A DNA stretch of 64,000 nt from UBA1127 sp965116355 (GTDB lineage Bacteria > Chloroflexota > Dehalococcoidia > Lucifugimonadales > UBA1127). The stretch covers positions 62,001-126,000 of the forward strand of contig OZ220679.1 in the NCBI GenBank assembly GCA_965116355.1, in the 5' to 3' direction. The position numbers and the translations under genes are program-made. The notes below the pieces were generated by a model that saw only the letters and a list, made by a program, of their open reading frames with translations, did no database searches and was not told the DNA's origin. Positions within the stretch are counted from its first letter, which is position 1; each line of letters begins with the position of its first letter. Below are positions 44,129 through 52,990 of the stretch, in pieces.

Positions 44129-44311
44129 ATGGCGCAGGTAGCCCCCTACCACGACGAGGACGCCCGCATCTACCACTTCTACGACGACTGCACGGTGGGC
44201 AGCCGGATGATGTGGGACAAGAAGGAGCAGGGCAAGGGCGAAAGGGCGCCGTGCAGCGAGTGCTCGCGGAGAGCGATGGCGGAGCTGCAAGGGCCGGGGA
44301 TGCACCCGTAG
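44129..44311 (+). CDS. Small zinc-ribbon-like protein, unknown function
   Basis: 60-residue protein with AGGAGG 7 nt before ATG 44129. Pattern 'PYHDEDARIYHFYDDCTVG' then 'GERAPCSECSRRAM': a single Cys followed about 27 residues later by Cys-x-x-Cys, plus several His, suggesting metal binding. It resembles short conserved proteins of Chloroflexota of the form 'YHxCxxCxxG...GTGG.PLCxxC', but the first Cys pair is reduced to one. No partner is evident. The last 21 bases recur at 46404-46424. Confidence 0.6.
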   Translation: MAQVAPYHDEDARIYHFYDDCTVGSRMMWDKKEQGKGERAPCSECSRRAMAELQGPGMHP

Positions 44312-44462
44312 GGCGGGCAGCAACGCAGCGCATCGCGGCTGACGTTTTCGCGGACCTGTGCCTGACAGGCAGCGAAAGGCAGGACGGAGTGTCGCCCTGC
44401 GAGCAACGCCGGCCGCAAATCGTCGCCACGTGGGAGCAATTTCGCATGTACAGCAATTTGCA

Positions 44463-46142
44463 CTAGTCGGCGCGAAGAGCAAACACAATAAATCCGTTGT
44501 CGGTTGAGGCGCGTCCGTACAAGATGCCATCGACGGCAGTTATTGGTCCGCAAATCCAACTGTATTCAGCCCGCCAATTCAGACTTCCCGTCGAAGCGTC
44601 CAGTGAAGTCAAATCGACATAGGACGGGACATAGACAGTTCCGTTAGACACCGTCAAAGGCAATAGCCCATGGTTTGAGGTATAGCTCCATTGAGGTTCG
44701 CCTGTTTGGGCATCAACGGCGTGAACGGTCAGAGTCTCCCGCGCTTGACCATCGTAGCCGCTGAAGTAAATGTTTCCATTGGCCGACAGCGGCGTCCGCA
44801 GGAATGTATCCCCAGGTCTGTACCGCCAGTTCACGGCCCCGGTTGACAGGTCAATTGAGTAGATCTCACCCCATCCCGTTACAACATAAGCGCTATCTCC
44901 CTCAATGAGTGGCGTATAGTATGATCCCCCGGGCGTTTCGTACTGCCTGATCAACTCGCCAGACTCGGGGGCAATGGAATAAAGGTAGTCGGTACTGTTG
45001 CCGTACGTGCCAAAGTATATGTAGCCGCTGGACTTCACCGCGTAGGTGTTTATCGACTCGCTCACCCGATATTGCCAGTTCAGTATGCCGGTCGAGGCAT
45101 CCAGGGACACAAGGTAACCTCGTTCGCGGCGTCCGTCTGCTTGACGGCTATTCACGGTGAAGTACACACTTCCATCGTACACAGTCACCGGACTGCGCGG
45201 GGCTCCGTCCACCTGGTACTCCCAATTCAGCGTACCCTCCCATGCATCAAAGGAACGGACATAATAGGTGCGGGGCTCTCCCACCGTTGCCACGACGAAG
45301 ACACTCTCCTTGTCCTTCACTGGATTGAACATCCAGTGCATCCTGTCTTCCAGCCAAAGCTCTTGCCCATCTACTTTGTCAAGGGAAAAGAGCCTCGGAC
45401 CAAAACCTGCGAAGAGCCTCTCGGGGCCCACCGCCACCACGTCGCCGCAATTGGCGCTAGTCGCGGCGACATCGGTCGCCCAAATCAAGTCTCCGGGTCC
45501 ATGAGACACCGCCAACGTCGAGGACGTCTCGACGTAAGCGTGCCTTCTATATTCGTGTCGCAGGGGCCAGGATAAGTCTATGTAGACCTCAACCAGAGTC
45601 TCGAACCTGCGCACCGTGTCCACCTCGACGTAGACGGTCACCGCCTCATAGGCGTCAACCGTACCAAGGTCGCAAGTGGATAGGTTGCAGTAGCCTCGAC
45701 TCGAACGGCCAAACGCGGACAAGATCGGTCCGTCGACTTCAAACGTCAGCGACACGCCCTCGGCTGGTATCTGTGTCATGTTGGTGACGGTGAACTCGAA
45801 CTGGAGTCCCTCCCCATCGGGAGCGGGTCCAACGTCACCCTCCAAGGCGACCGACAGTTGCGGTTCAGGACGCGGGATGGGAGTGGGCGTCGGTGTCGGT
45901 GTCGGAACCGGTGTCGGAACCGGTGTGCCTGTCGGGATAGCGGTCGGCGTGGATGTTGGTAAATGCAAGGGTCCGGGCGTGGGAATACGGGTTGGGAATG
46001 GCGTTGGCGTGGGCCGCGCGACCCGGTCCATGACGGCGCTTGGACCATCTCTCTCGTCAGGAGTGCATGCACTCAGAACCGCAAACAGGAAGGAGCAGGT
46101 CAACACCAACAGAAACAGCGCCGCTCCGACGTGATTCCACAT
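44463..46142 (-). CDS. PQQ-like beta-propeller lipoprotein
   Basis: 559-residue exported lipoprotein. Signal 'GAALFLLVLTCSFLFAVLSAC' with lipobox Cys near 26, a Pro/Thr-rich linker (about residues 45-100, 'PTPVPTPTPTPTPIP'), a CARDB/DUF11-like domain (about 100-200), and about seven blades of a PQQ/WD40-type propeller ('LYSIAPESGELIRQYETPGG', 'IYSIDLSTGAVNWRYRPG', 'LDASTGSLNWRAEYS'). No dehydrogenase ligands are visible, so it is probably a surface scaffold or binding protein. ATG 46142 chosen (GGAGG 8 nt upstream) over 46157. Confidence 0.87.
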   Translation of the reverse strand: MWNHVGAALFLLVLTCSFLFAVLSACTPDERDGPSAVMDRVARPTPTPFPTRIPTPGPLHLPTSTPTAIPTGTPVPTPVPTPTPTPTPIPRPEPQLSVALEGDVGPAPDGEGLQFEFTVTNMTQIPAEGVSLTFEVDGPILSAFGRSSRGYCNLSTCDLGTVDAYEAVTVYVEVDTVRRFETLVEVYIDLSWPLRHEYRRHAYVETSSTLAVSHGPGDLIWATDVAATSANCGDVVAVGPERLFAGFGPRLFSLDKVDGQELWLEDRMHWMFNPVKDKESVFVVATVGEPRTYYVRSFDAWEGTLNWEYQVDGAPRSPVTVYDGSVYFTVNSRQADGRRERGYLVSLDASTGILNWQYRVSESINTYAVKSSGYIYFGTYGNSTDYLYSIAPESGELIRQYETPGGSYYTPLIEGDSAYVVTGWGEIYSIDLSTGAVNWRYRPGDTFLRTPLSANGNIYFSGYDGQARETLTVHAVDAQTGEPQWSYTSNHGLLPLTVSNGTVYVPSYVDLTSLDASTGSLNWRAEYSWICGPITAVDGILYGRASTDNGFIVFALRAD

Positions 46143-46174
46143 GCCTTTTCCCTCCATCCCGCCGCATTCGCATC

Positions 46175-46424
46175 ATGGGGTTGCCAGCTAAACCTCACCA
46201 CGACGAACATGTCCACAGCGCCTGCTTATCCAGTGGCGCGCCATACCGATAGCACGCGGCGCCTATCCCTCTCACCCAGCGTTGACGCCGCGAGCCGGAT
46301 GAGAGTTCCCTTCCGCGATCCGATTTCCGTCAGCTTGTCTACAGCCAACGCCAACGGAACTGCCAGGACGGTGTGCCAGCGGCTCTCAATGACGGACTTC
46401 GAGGGGCCGGGGATGCACCCGTAG
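46175..46424 (+). pseudogene. Possible degraded paralogue of the small zinc-ribbon-like gene
   Basis: The 21 bases 46404-46424 are identical to the 3' end of the gene at 44129-44311 (encoding 'GPGMHP' and stop). Near 46175 a frame starts 'MGLPAKPHHDEHVHSAC', echoing the His-Asp-Glu...His...Cys spacing of that gene, and 'agccggatga' is shared mid-way. The two parts are in different frames, so a frameshift must be assumed. The evidence beyond the shared tail is weak. Confidence 0.3.
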
Positions 46425-46430
46425 ACGCAG

Positions 46431-47321
46431 TCACCCCCGTGCGGCGATGGCCTGATGGCGGGCGAGGAGCTTTTGGGCGCGCTGCACCACCGGCACGTCG
46501 ATCATTTTGCCGTCGAGCTCGAAGGAGGCGCGGCCGGCCCTCTCAGCCTCGGCGTTGGCCTCGATGATGCGTTTCGCGAGGGCGACCTCTTCCTCGGTTG
46601 GGCTGAACGCCTCGTTGAGCACGGGAACCACGCTGGGGTGGATGCACGAGGCGCCCTCCAGCCCGAACCGCCTCGCCTTGAGCGCCGCCTCCCGCACGGC
46701 GTCCAGGTCCTTGTAGTCGGCCACGGTGCCGAAGATGCCCAGCGCCATCACGCCCGCCGCCTTCGCCGCGTACACGGACTGCGTCTTCGGGTATAGCAGC
46801 GTCTCCCCGTCGGGCTGCATGCCAAGCGACGACGCCAAGTCCTCCGCGCCGATGGTGATGGCGGCGGTGCGAGGGCTTGCCTTGGCGATCTCGGCGATCT
46901 GGAAGAAGGCCTCCGGCGTCTCGATCATGGTGAGGAACGCCGTCGCGCCTACCGGCATTCCGCGCTCCGCCTCGAGGTCCGACACCAGGTCGTCCAGCAG
47001 CCGGACGTGGTCGGGACCGGCGACCTTGGGCAGGGCGAGGGCGGTCACAGCGGGGCACACGCTGGCCTCGATGTCGGGCACGGCGAGCCGGAGGGGCTGG
47101 TTGACGCGCACGAGCACGTCCGCGCCTGTCTGGCCGACCCGCTCGGCGGCCGCCCGCACGCCAGCCCTCGCCGACGCTTTCTCCGCCAGCGGCACCGAGT
47201 CCTCGAGGTCGAGGATGATGCCGTCGGCGCCGCGCTCGTGCGCGCGGGCGAGGTAGCGTTCGACGTTGGCCGGCACGTATAACAGCGACCGCCATACGGG
47301 GAGCACCCGTTCGTAGGTCAT
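46431..47321 (-). CDS. CitE-like HpcH/HpaI aldolase/citrate lyase family protein
   Basis: 296-residue TIM-barrel lyase. 'RSLLYVPANVERYLARAHER', 'GIILDLEDSVPLAEKASAR' (metal/substrate acidic residues), 'VRVNQP', 'MIETPEAFF', 'ITIGAEDLASSLGM' and 'GASCIHPSVVPVLNEAFSPT' are the CitE/malyl-CoA lyase signatures. It likely cleaves or hydrolyses a beta-hydroxyacyl-CoA. The start overlaps the CoA-transferase stop by 4 bp (ATGA), so the two probably act in one pathway. Confidence 0.92.
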   Translation of the reverse strand: MTYERVLPVWRSLLYVPANVERYLARAHERGADGIILDLEDSVPLAEKASARAGVRAAAERVGQTGADVLVRVNQPLRLAVPDIEASVCPAVTALALPKVAGPDHVRLLDDLVSDLEAERGMPVGATAFLTMIETPEAFFQIAEIAKASPRTAAITIGAEDLASSLGMQPDGETLLYPKTQSVYAAKAAGVMALGIFGTVADYKDLDAVREAALKARRFGLEGASCIHPSVVPVLNEAFSPTEEEVALAKRIIEANAEAERAGRASFELDGKMIDVPVVQRAQKLLARHQAIAARG

Positions 47322-48538
47322 CCGATCACACCTCGCGCTCGCAGATTGGCCAGATCTTCGCTGGAGACGCCCGCGCCGCCGAGGACCTCGTCGTTGTGCT
47401 GCCCCAGCGTGGGCGCGGGGTAGCGGAACGTGCCCGGCGTCCGCGAGAGGCGCGGGACGACGTTGTGAACCGGCACGTTTCCCATGTCGTCGTCCGGCAG
47501 GTCGACCACCACCTCTCGCTCGATGACGTGGGGGTCGTCGAGGAACTGGGCGATGTCGTAGACGGGGCCGGCGGTGACGCCCGCGCCGTTGAGCTCGGCG
47601 AGGGCCTCGTCCAGGGTGCGCCGGGCCACCCAGCCGCCGACGATGGCGTCGACCTCGGCCCGGTTGCGCACCCGCTCGGCGTTGTTGCGGAAGCGCGGGT
47701 CGGCGATGGCGTCCTCGCGGCCGACGACCTTGAACACGCGCTCCGCCATCGACTGGATGGAGGCCGAGAGGGCCACCCACCTGCCGTCGCGTGTGGCGTA
47801 GACGTTGCGGGGCGACGCGGTGTTCGATGCGCTGCCGACGCGCTGCTTGATGCTGCCGTCGACGCGGTAGCCGGCGGCGTCCGCGCCGAGGATGGAGAAG
47901 ATGGGCTCCAGCAGCGAGAGGTCGATCACCTGCCCCGCGCCGCCCTTTACCTCACGCTCGCGAATCGCGATGAGGACGGCCATCGCGCCGTAGAGGCCGG
48001 CGGCCATGTCGGCGAGCGCCATCGGCGGCAGGACGGGCTCGCGGTCGGCGAAGCCGTTGTGGTCGGCGAACCCGGACATGGCCTCGACAAGCGTGCCGAA
48101 CCCCGGCCGCTCGCGGTACGGCCCGGTCTGGCCGAAGCCCGAGACGCGCACGACGATGAGGCCGGGGTTGTCCTCGTGCAGGGACTCGGGCGACAGCCCC
48201 ATCTCCTCCAGCCGGCCGGGAATGAAGTTCTCGACGAGGACATCGGCGTCCCTTGCGAGCCGCCGCACGAGGGCGAGGCCGTCAGGGTCCCGCAGGTTGA
48301 CCGATACGCTCTTCTTGTTGCGGCAGTAGGTCTTCCAGTGGGTCTCGACGGAGCTGTCGCCCCATGCGCGCAGCGGGTCGCCGTTGGGCAGCGCCTCGAT
48401 CTTGACGACCTCCGCGCCGAAGTCGGCGAGCTGCAGGGTCAGCATGTTCCCGGCAACGAGCCGCGACATGTCGAGGACGCGCAGGCCGTCGAGCGGGCCG
48501 CGGGCCTCGGGATTGAATTGTCTGGGGTGGATGGGCAT
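47318..48538 (-). CDS. Family III (CaiB/BaiF) acyl-CoA transferase
   Basis: 406-residue CoA-transferase moving CoA between carboxylic acids. 'LDGLRVLDMSRLVAGNMLTL', 'DFGAEVVKIEALPNGDPLRA', 'NKKSVSVNLRDPDGLALVRR', 'ADVLVENFIPGRLEEMGLS' and 'PPMALADMAAGLYGAMAVLI' (catalytic Asp in ADMAAG) are all family signatures. Together with the CitE-like lyase it suggests activation and cleavage of an organic acid. Preceded by the CMD-family gene (33 bp). Confidence 0.94.
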   Translation of the reverse strand: MPIHPRQFNPEARGPLDGLRVLDMSRLVAGNMLTLQLADFGAEVVKIEALPNGDPLRAWGDSSVETHWKTYCRNKKSVSVNLRDPDGLALVRRLARDADVLVENFIPGRLEEMGLSPESLHEDNPGLIVVRVSGFGQTGPYRERPGFGTLVEAMSGFADHNGFADREPVLPPMALADMAAGLYGAMAVLIAIREREVKGGAGQVIDLSLLEPIFSILGADAAGYRVDGSIKQRVGSASNTASPRNVYATRDGRWVALSASIQSMAERVFKVVGREDAIADPRFRNNAERVRNRAEVDAIVGGWVARRTLDEALAELNGAGVTAGPVYDIAQFLDDPHVIEREVVVDLPDDDMGNVPVHNVVPRLSRTPGTFRYPAPTLGQHNDEVLGGAGVSSEDLANLRARGVIG

Positions 48539-48571
48539 TGCTGTGGGGCTCCTCTCGAGATCGAGCCGGGG

Positions 48572-49144
48572 CTACCCCGTCCCGCCAAACGCGCGCCGCA
48601 CCGGCAGTTGGTCGTCACCCTCCACCACGTCGATCTCGAAGGCGTTGTTGAAGGCGGCGACGTAGCGGTAGAGGCCGACGGTCGCGACCACCATGATCAC
48701 CCACCGCTCGCCGTGCCTGGCCACCAGCGCGTCGAACAGTGCTTGCTTGACGCGATTCGTGCGGCATAGCTGACGGCAGAGCTCAATGACGTCGCGCTCG
48801 TCATCGTCCAGCTTACTGACATCGCCGCCGGTGCGCGCGGCCTCGATGGCAGCTTCATGCAGGCCAGCGGCCCGGGCGCTCGTGATGTGCGTCGACCACT
48901 GGAAGGGCGCGTCGTCCTCGTAGGCGACGGCGAGGATAGCGAGCTCGTGGAGCGCGTCGCTGACCAAGCCGTTGCCGTGGGCGTGGTGGACGCTGGACAG
49001 GAAGCCCATGGAGAGGCCGGGGCTGTGGAGCATGACGCCGAACGGCCCTCGAACGCGCCCTCGCTCGGCGGCTATTTCGTCCCACTCGTGCTGTTGCTCC
49101 GGCGGCAGCTGGGCCTTATCCGTGATGGGGTTGATGCGTGTCAT
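48572..49144 (-). CDS. Carboxymuconolactone decarboxylase (CMD/AhpD-like) family protein
   Basis: 190-residue all-helical protein: 'LPPEQQHEWDEIAAERGRVR', 'PFGVMLHSPGLSMGFLSSVH', 'HELAILAVAYEDDAPFQWST' and 'HITSARAAGLHEAAIEAART' match the CMD domain. The AhpD redox Cys-x-x-Cys is absent, so it is a decarboxylase/lactonase-like member, not a peroxidase partner. ATG 49144 has GGAG 6 nt upstream. First gene of the CMD-CaiB-CitE operon. Confidence 0.88.
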   Translation of the reverse strand: MTRINPITDKAQLPPEQQHEWDEIAAERGRVRGPFGVMLHSPGLSMGFLSSVHHAHGNGLVSDALHELAILAVAYEDDAPFQWSTHITSARAAGLHEAAIEAARTGGDVSKLDDDERDVIELCRQLCRTNRVKQALFDALVARHGERWVIMVVATVGLYRYVAAFNNAFEIDVVEGDDQLPVRRAFGGTG

Positions 49145-49346
49145 GGCTTTCTCCGGTTGGGTGGGAGTTGCGGCAGCGGCGGGGCGGCTGCCGGCCGTCA
49201 TTGCCGCCACGGACGCCGAGGCTATACTATACCTGACCTTCCTCCCACGAGCATTCGCGAGCGCCGAGTCCGACCAGGGATTGACCAGACTGTGTGAGTG
49301 CACCAAGACAACTATGAGATTGCAGTCGAATGGGTATAGATTCCGG

Positions 49347-49976
49347 ATGAACAAACGCCTGATCATCATTGCGCTCGTCTTGTTTTACGTCACAGTGGTG
49401 TTTGGGGGCGCTTCACTGAAAAGCGATTACAGCCACATCGGTCAATATATTAGCGAACTCAATGCCACAGGTTCGCCTTGGAGCTGGCAAATCGGCTATT
49501 TGGGGTTCTTGCCTCTCGGCCTGCTAGGCCTTGCTTTGCTGGTCACGGTTGCGCGCAGCACACAACTGACTGGAATCAGTCTAATCGGTTTGTGGATGCT
49601 CGCCGGTGAACCGATCGCTTACCTTGGCTCAGTGCTTGCTCCTTGTGATTTGGGTTGTCCCAGCACCGGCAGTCTTTCCCAAAATGTCCACAATGTCTTG
49701 AGTGTATTCACACTTCTCATGACCACATTGGGGCTGGTGTTTTTGTCCCTCAACAAGAACCTTGCGCCGCATAGACGAGTCGGGTGGGCAATCCTGGCCG
49801 TCGTTTTTGTCACGCTTTACGTGCTGGCGCTGGCGCCGGACCTTGACCCTTGGCGAGGAATGCTGCAGCGACTGGCTGAGGGGATATTGTACGGATGTCT
49901 GTGCCTCATAAGCTGGCAGGTGTTGGCAGCCAAAAACGAAGAACCGTCACTAATTTACAGGCATGACAATGGTTGA
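49347..49976 (+). CDS. DUF998 membrane protein
   Basis: 209-residue integral membrane protein with six hydrophobic segments (about 4-22, 48-68, 75-95, 117-137, 148-166 and 182-198) and the family-like start 'SDYSHIGQYISELNATGSPW'. This resembles DUF998. Function unknown. ATG 49347 is preferred; a long open frame upstream is an antisense shadow of the CMD gene. AT-richer than its neighbours, which suggests recent acquisition. Confidence 0.8.
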   Translation: MNKRLIIIALVLFYVTVVFGGASLKSDYSHIGQYISELNATGSPWSWQIGYLGFLPLGLLGLALLVTVARSTQLTGISLIGLWMLAGEPIAYLGSVLAPCDLGCPSTGSLSQNVHNVLSVFTLLMTTLGLVFLSLNKNLAPHRRVGWAILAVVFVTLYVLALAPDLDPWRGMLQRLAEGILYGCLCLISWQVLAAKNEEPSLIYRHDNG

Positions 49977-50021
49977 CTCGGATTCGTACTCAACTCGCCC
50001 TGCTCTTCTTATACCAGCGAC

Positions 50022-50453
50022 TCATCCCAACGCCTTCAGAACCAGCGCCCGATAGGCCTCAAGTCCCTCCGAATCCAGCAGTTCGGTGGCGCTGAACCAG
50101 CGCACCTCAGTGTGCTCATCGGGTGCCGCGTTCACGGGCTCCCCCCTCCAAGACAAGATCGTGTACAAGTGCACGACCGCAGGTTCGACGTCGTCATAGA
50201 CATGGCCCAGCCAACTTAGCTCAAGCACCTCAATGCCTAACTCCTCACGAGCTTCCCGCCGCAAAGCCTCTTCAAGAGACTCTCCCTGATTGACATGCCC
50301 ACCAGGCAGATCCCAGACATCTGGGTAGAATTGTTTCGATGGAGATCGATGAACGAGTAAAACCGTACCGTTTCTTACCATGACTCCAGCAACACAGTTC
50401 GCCACCAGCGGCCCCCAGTCGTCAGAATCGAAACGCCTGGCGTGAATCGCCAT
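50022..50453 (-). CDS. Nudix hydrolase (MutT-like)
   Basis: 143-residue Nudix protein. The Nudix box is complete: 'GGHVNQGESLEEALRREARE' followed by 'ELGIE' (G-x5-E-x7-R-E-x2-E-E-x-G, about residues 52-74). It hydrolyses a nucleoside diphosphate linked to another group; candidates include oxidised nucleotides. Convergent with the DUF998 gene and 27 bp from priA. Confidence 0.93.
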   Translation of the reverse strand: MAIHARRFDSDDWGPLVANCVAGVMVRNGTVLLVHRSPSKQFYPDVWDLPGGHVNQGESLEEALRREAREELGIEVLELSWLGHVYDDVEPAVVHLYTILSWRGEPVNAAPDEHTEVRWFSATELLDSEGLEAYRALVLKALG

Positions 50454-50480
50454 TTCTTCGAGACTCCTTTTGCTGCAGCC

Positions 50481-52946
50481 CTACACCAGCGTCACCGGGT
50501 CCACGTCCACTGTCCACGTTGGCGGGACGGGCAGCGTCGAGAGGAGCGAGGGCATGTCCGTTGCGGGCGTTGGCGGGAGGCGGAGGACGATGTGCCAGCG
50601 GTAGCGGCCGCGGAGGCGGGCGGTGTAGCCCGGCGCGGGGCCGGCGATCTCGACCTCCGTGAGCCCCTGCTGCACGAGGGTAAGCTGCAGCTCCGTGGCG
50701 AAGCGGCGCGCCTCGCTTGTGCCGTACTCGCGGTTGGTGTGCGAGAAGGAGAAGCGCACGAGGCGGGCGAAGGGCGGGTTGCGGAGCTCGCGGCGCAGCG
50801 CGACTTCGTGCTCATAGAAGGCGTGGTAGTCCTGCCGCGCGCCCGCCTGCACGGCGTAGTGCTCGGGCGTGTACGTCTGCACCACTACGCGGCCAGGGTC
50901 GTCGCCACGGCCCGCGCGGCCGGCCACCTGGCAGAGGAGCTGGAATACGCGCTCGCCCGCGCGGAAGTCGGGCAGGTAGAGGCCAAGGTCGGCGAGGACG
51001 ACGCCGACGAGGGTGACATTCGGCAGGTGGAGGCCCTGCGCGACCATCTGCGTGCCGACGAGCACCTGGGCGTCGCCTCGGGAGAAGCGCTCCATGAGCT
51101 CGCGGTGGGCGTCGCGCTCGCGAGCGGCGTCGCGGTCCCAGCGGAGGACGCGCGCGCCCGTTGTCCGCTCGACCTCCTGCGCCACACGCTGCGTGCCAAT
51201 GCCGAGGTAGCGGATGTGCGGGCTGTGGCAGCGGGGGCACGCGCCGCCAATCCGGTAGCGCCGCCCGCAGTGGTGGCACACCAGCCGCTCGCCCTCCGCG
51301 TGGTACGTGAGCGCCGTCGAGCAACTGCGGCAATGGAGGACGTGCCCGCAGTCCCGGCACTGCACAGTCCCCGCCGAGCCGCGGCGGTTCAGGAAGAGGA
51401 TGGCCTGCCGCCCGCGCTCCAGCGTCTCCGAGAGGGCATCGCTGAGGGCGCGGCTGAAGATGCTGCGGACGCCCTCCTTCAGCTCTTCCCGCATGTCGAC
51501 GACCTCAACGTCGGCGAGGGGCGACGCCTCGGGGCCGCGCGGGCCGGGCCGGAGGCGGTCATGGAGCTCGAGGAGGCCGACGCGGTTGCGCTCGACAGCG
51601 TGGTATGTGGCGACGTCGGGCGTCGCGCTGCCGAGGACGACGGCCGCGCCCGTCAGCCGCCCAAGGGTGACGGCCGTCGAGCGGGCGTGGTAGCGGGGAG
51701 CCATGTCCGACTGCTTGTACGTCCACTCGTGCTCCTCGTCCAGGATGACGAGACCGAGGTCCGGCATGGGCGCGAAGATGGCGCTTCGGGTGCCGAGGAG
51801 CACGTCAAAGGCGCCCTCGCGGACGCGCCACCACGTATCGTAGTGCTGGCCGGGCGTGAGGCCGCTGTGCAGCAGTCCGACGCGACCGGGAAAGCGCGCC
51901 TGCAGCCTCGCGACGAGCTGCGGCGTCAGCGATATCTCGGGCGCGAGCAGCATCCCGCGCTTGCCCGCGGCGATGCACTCGGCGAGGGCGCGCAGGTAGA
52001 CCTCCGTCTTGCCGCTGCCGGTGGGCCCGTGCAGCAGGAAGGCCTCGTGCCGGCCCTCCCGCACGCTCCCGGCGATGCGCTCGACGGCGTCCGACTGCTC
52101 GGCGGTCAGCGACAGCGGGGCCTCGCGGTGCGGCGTGTACGCCTCCAGCGGGTCGCGCACACGCCGTGTCTGCTCGAGCTCGAGCAACCCGTAGCCGAGG
52201 AGCCGGCGAACGGTGTCGGCTCCGAACTCCTTTCGGGCCTGTGCGGCGTCCAGCGTCTCCTCCAACAGCACCTGCTGCAGCAGCGCGAGGCGCCGCGACG
52301 CGGGCGGGAAGGTGCCCGCAGCCACGTGCGCCTCATCGACGGTCACCTTGAGGCGCAGGCGTTGCGAGAACGCGGGCCGCGCCGCTTGCCGCGACAGCTC
52401 CCAGCCCTCGGCGACGAGCCCGGCGCGCGCGAGGCGTCGGGCGGCACGAACGGAGGCCGCGCCCAGGGAGCGTTCGAGCGCGTCCTGCGACACGCGGCCC
52501 CGGCGCGCCAGAAACTCCAGCACGCGGGAGTCGGCGGGGGTCGTGGCAACGAGCTCGGTCGGCTGTGGAGCGGGGGTGGACAGGCTGAAGTGGCGGATGA
52601 GGCGGCGGCGGAAGTCCTGCGGGAGCATAACGGCGGCGGCCTCGTAAAGCGTGCAGCGGGTCTCGCGGCTGAGCCACCATGCGAGATCGAGCTGGTGCGG
52701 CGCGAGGACCGGCTCGGGGTGCTGGGCGGCGACGACGGGGCGTATGCCCTGCACTTCGGTGGTGTCGGAGAGGGCGAAGACCACACCGCCAACGCGGCGC
52801 GACAGCAGGGGGACGAGGACGGGCTGGCCGGGGTGCAGGCGCACGCCGTCCGGGATGGCGTACGTGAAGGTTCGCTCCGGGCCTACCGCGGCGTCGACGG
52901 CAATCTCAGCGTAGCGGGCTTCGTGCCGCTCCCACTGCGCAGCCAT
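50481..52946 (-). CDS. priA: Primosomal helicase PriA
   Basis: 821-residue replication-restart helicase. An N-terminal 3' DNA-binding domain ('YAEIAVDAAVGPERTFTYAI') and a winged helix precede the helicase core with Walker A 'LLHGPTGSGKTEVYLRALAE' (about 310), 'VGLLHSGLTPGQHYDTWWRV' and 'LVILDEEHEWTYKQ' (DEEH). Zinc clusters are 'CRDCGHVLHCRSC' and 'CHHCGRRYRIGGACPRC'. 'TQMVAQGLHLPNVTLVGVVL' is the usual motif V. rplS lies 44 bp upstream on the same strand, so they are probably co-transcribed. Confidence 0.96.
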   Translation of the reverse strand: MAAQWERHEARYAEIAVDAAVGPERTFTYAIPDGVRLHPGQPVLVPLLSRRVGGVVFALSDTTEVQGIRPVVAAQHPEPVLAPHQLDLAWWLSRETRCTLYEAAAVMLPQDFRRRLIRHFSLSTPAPQPTELVATTPADSRVLEFLARRGRVSQDALERSLGAASVRAARRLARAGLVAEGWELSRQAARPAFSQRLRLKVTVDEAHVAAGTFPPASRRLALLQQVLLEETLDAAQARKEFGADTVRRLLGYGLLELEQTRRVRDPLEAYTPHREAPLSLTAEQSDAVERIAGSVREGRHEAFLLHGPTGSGKTEVYLRALAECIAAGKRGMLLAPEISLTPQLVARLQARFPGRVGLLHSGLTPGQHYDTWWRVREGAFDVLLGTRSAIFAPMPDLGLVILDEEHEWTYKQSDMAPRYHARSTAVTLGRLTGAAVVLGSATPDVATYHAVERNRVGLLELHDRLRPGPRGPEASPLADVEVVDMREELKEGVRSIFSRALSDALSETLERGRQAILFLNRRGSAGTVQCRDCGHVLHCRSCSTALTYHAEGERLVCHHCGRRYRIGGACPRCHSPHIRYLGIGTQRVAQEVERTTGARVLRWDRDAARERDAHRELMERFSRGDAQVLVGTQMVAQGLHLPNVTLVGVVLADLGLYLPDFRAGERVFQLLCQVAGRAGRGDDPGRVVVQTYTPEHYAVQAGARQDYHAFYEHEVALRRELRNPPFARLVRFSFSHTNREYGTSEARRFATELQLTLVQQGLTEVEIAGPAPGYTARLRGRYRWHIVLRLPPTPATDMPSLLSTLPVPPTWTVDVDPVTLV

Positions 52947-52990
52947 AGGGCATCACCTGTGGACCGGCCGCGCGGCGAAGGGCCGGGAAA

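Noticed and set aside
43520..44530. N-terminal extension of the Rieske oxygenase frame (to 44530)
   Set aside because: The added residues are translated A/B/C repeats; a strong ribosome binding site precedes ATG 43519.
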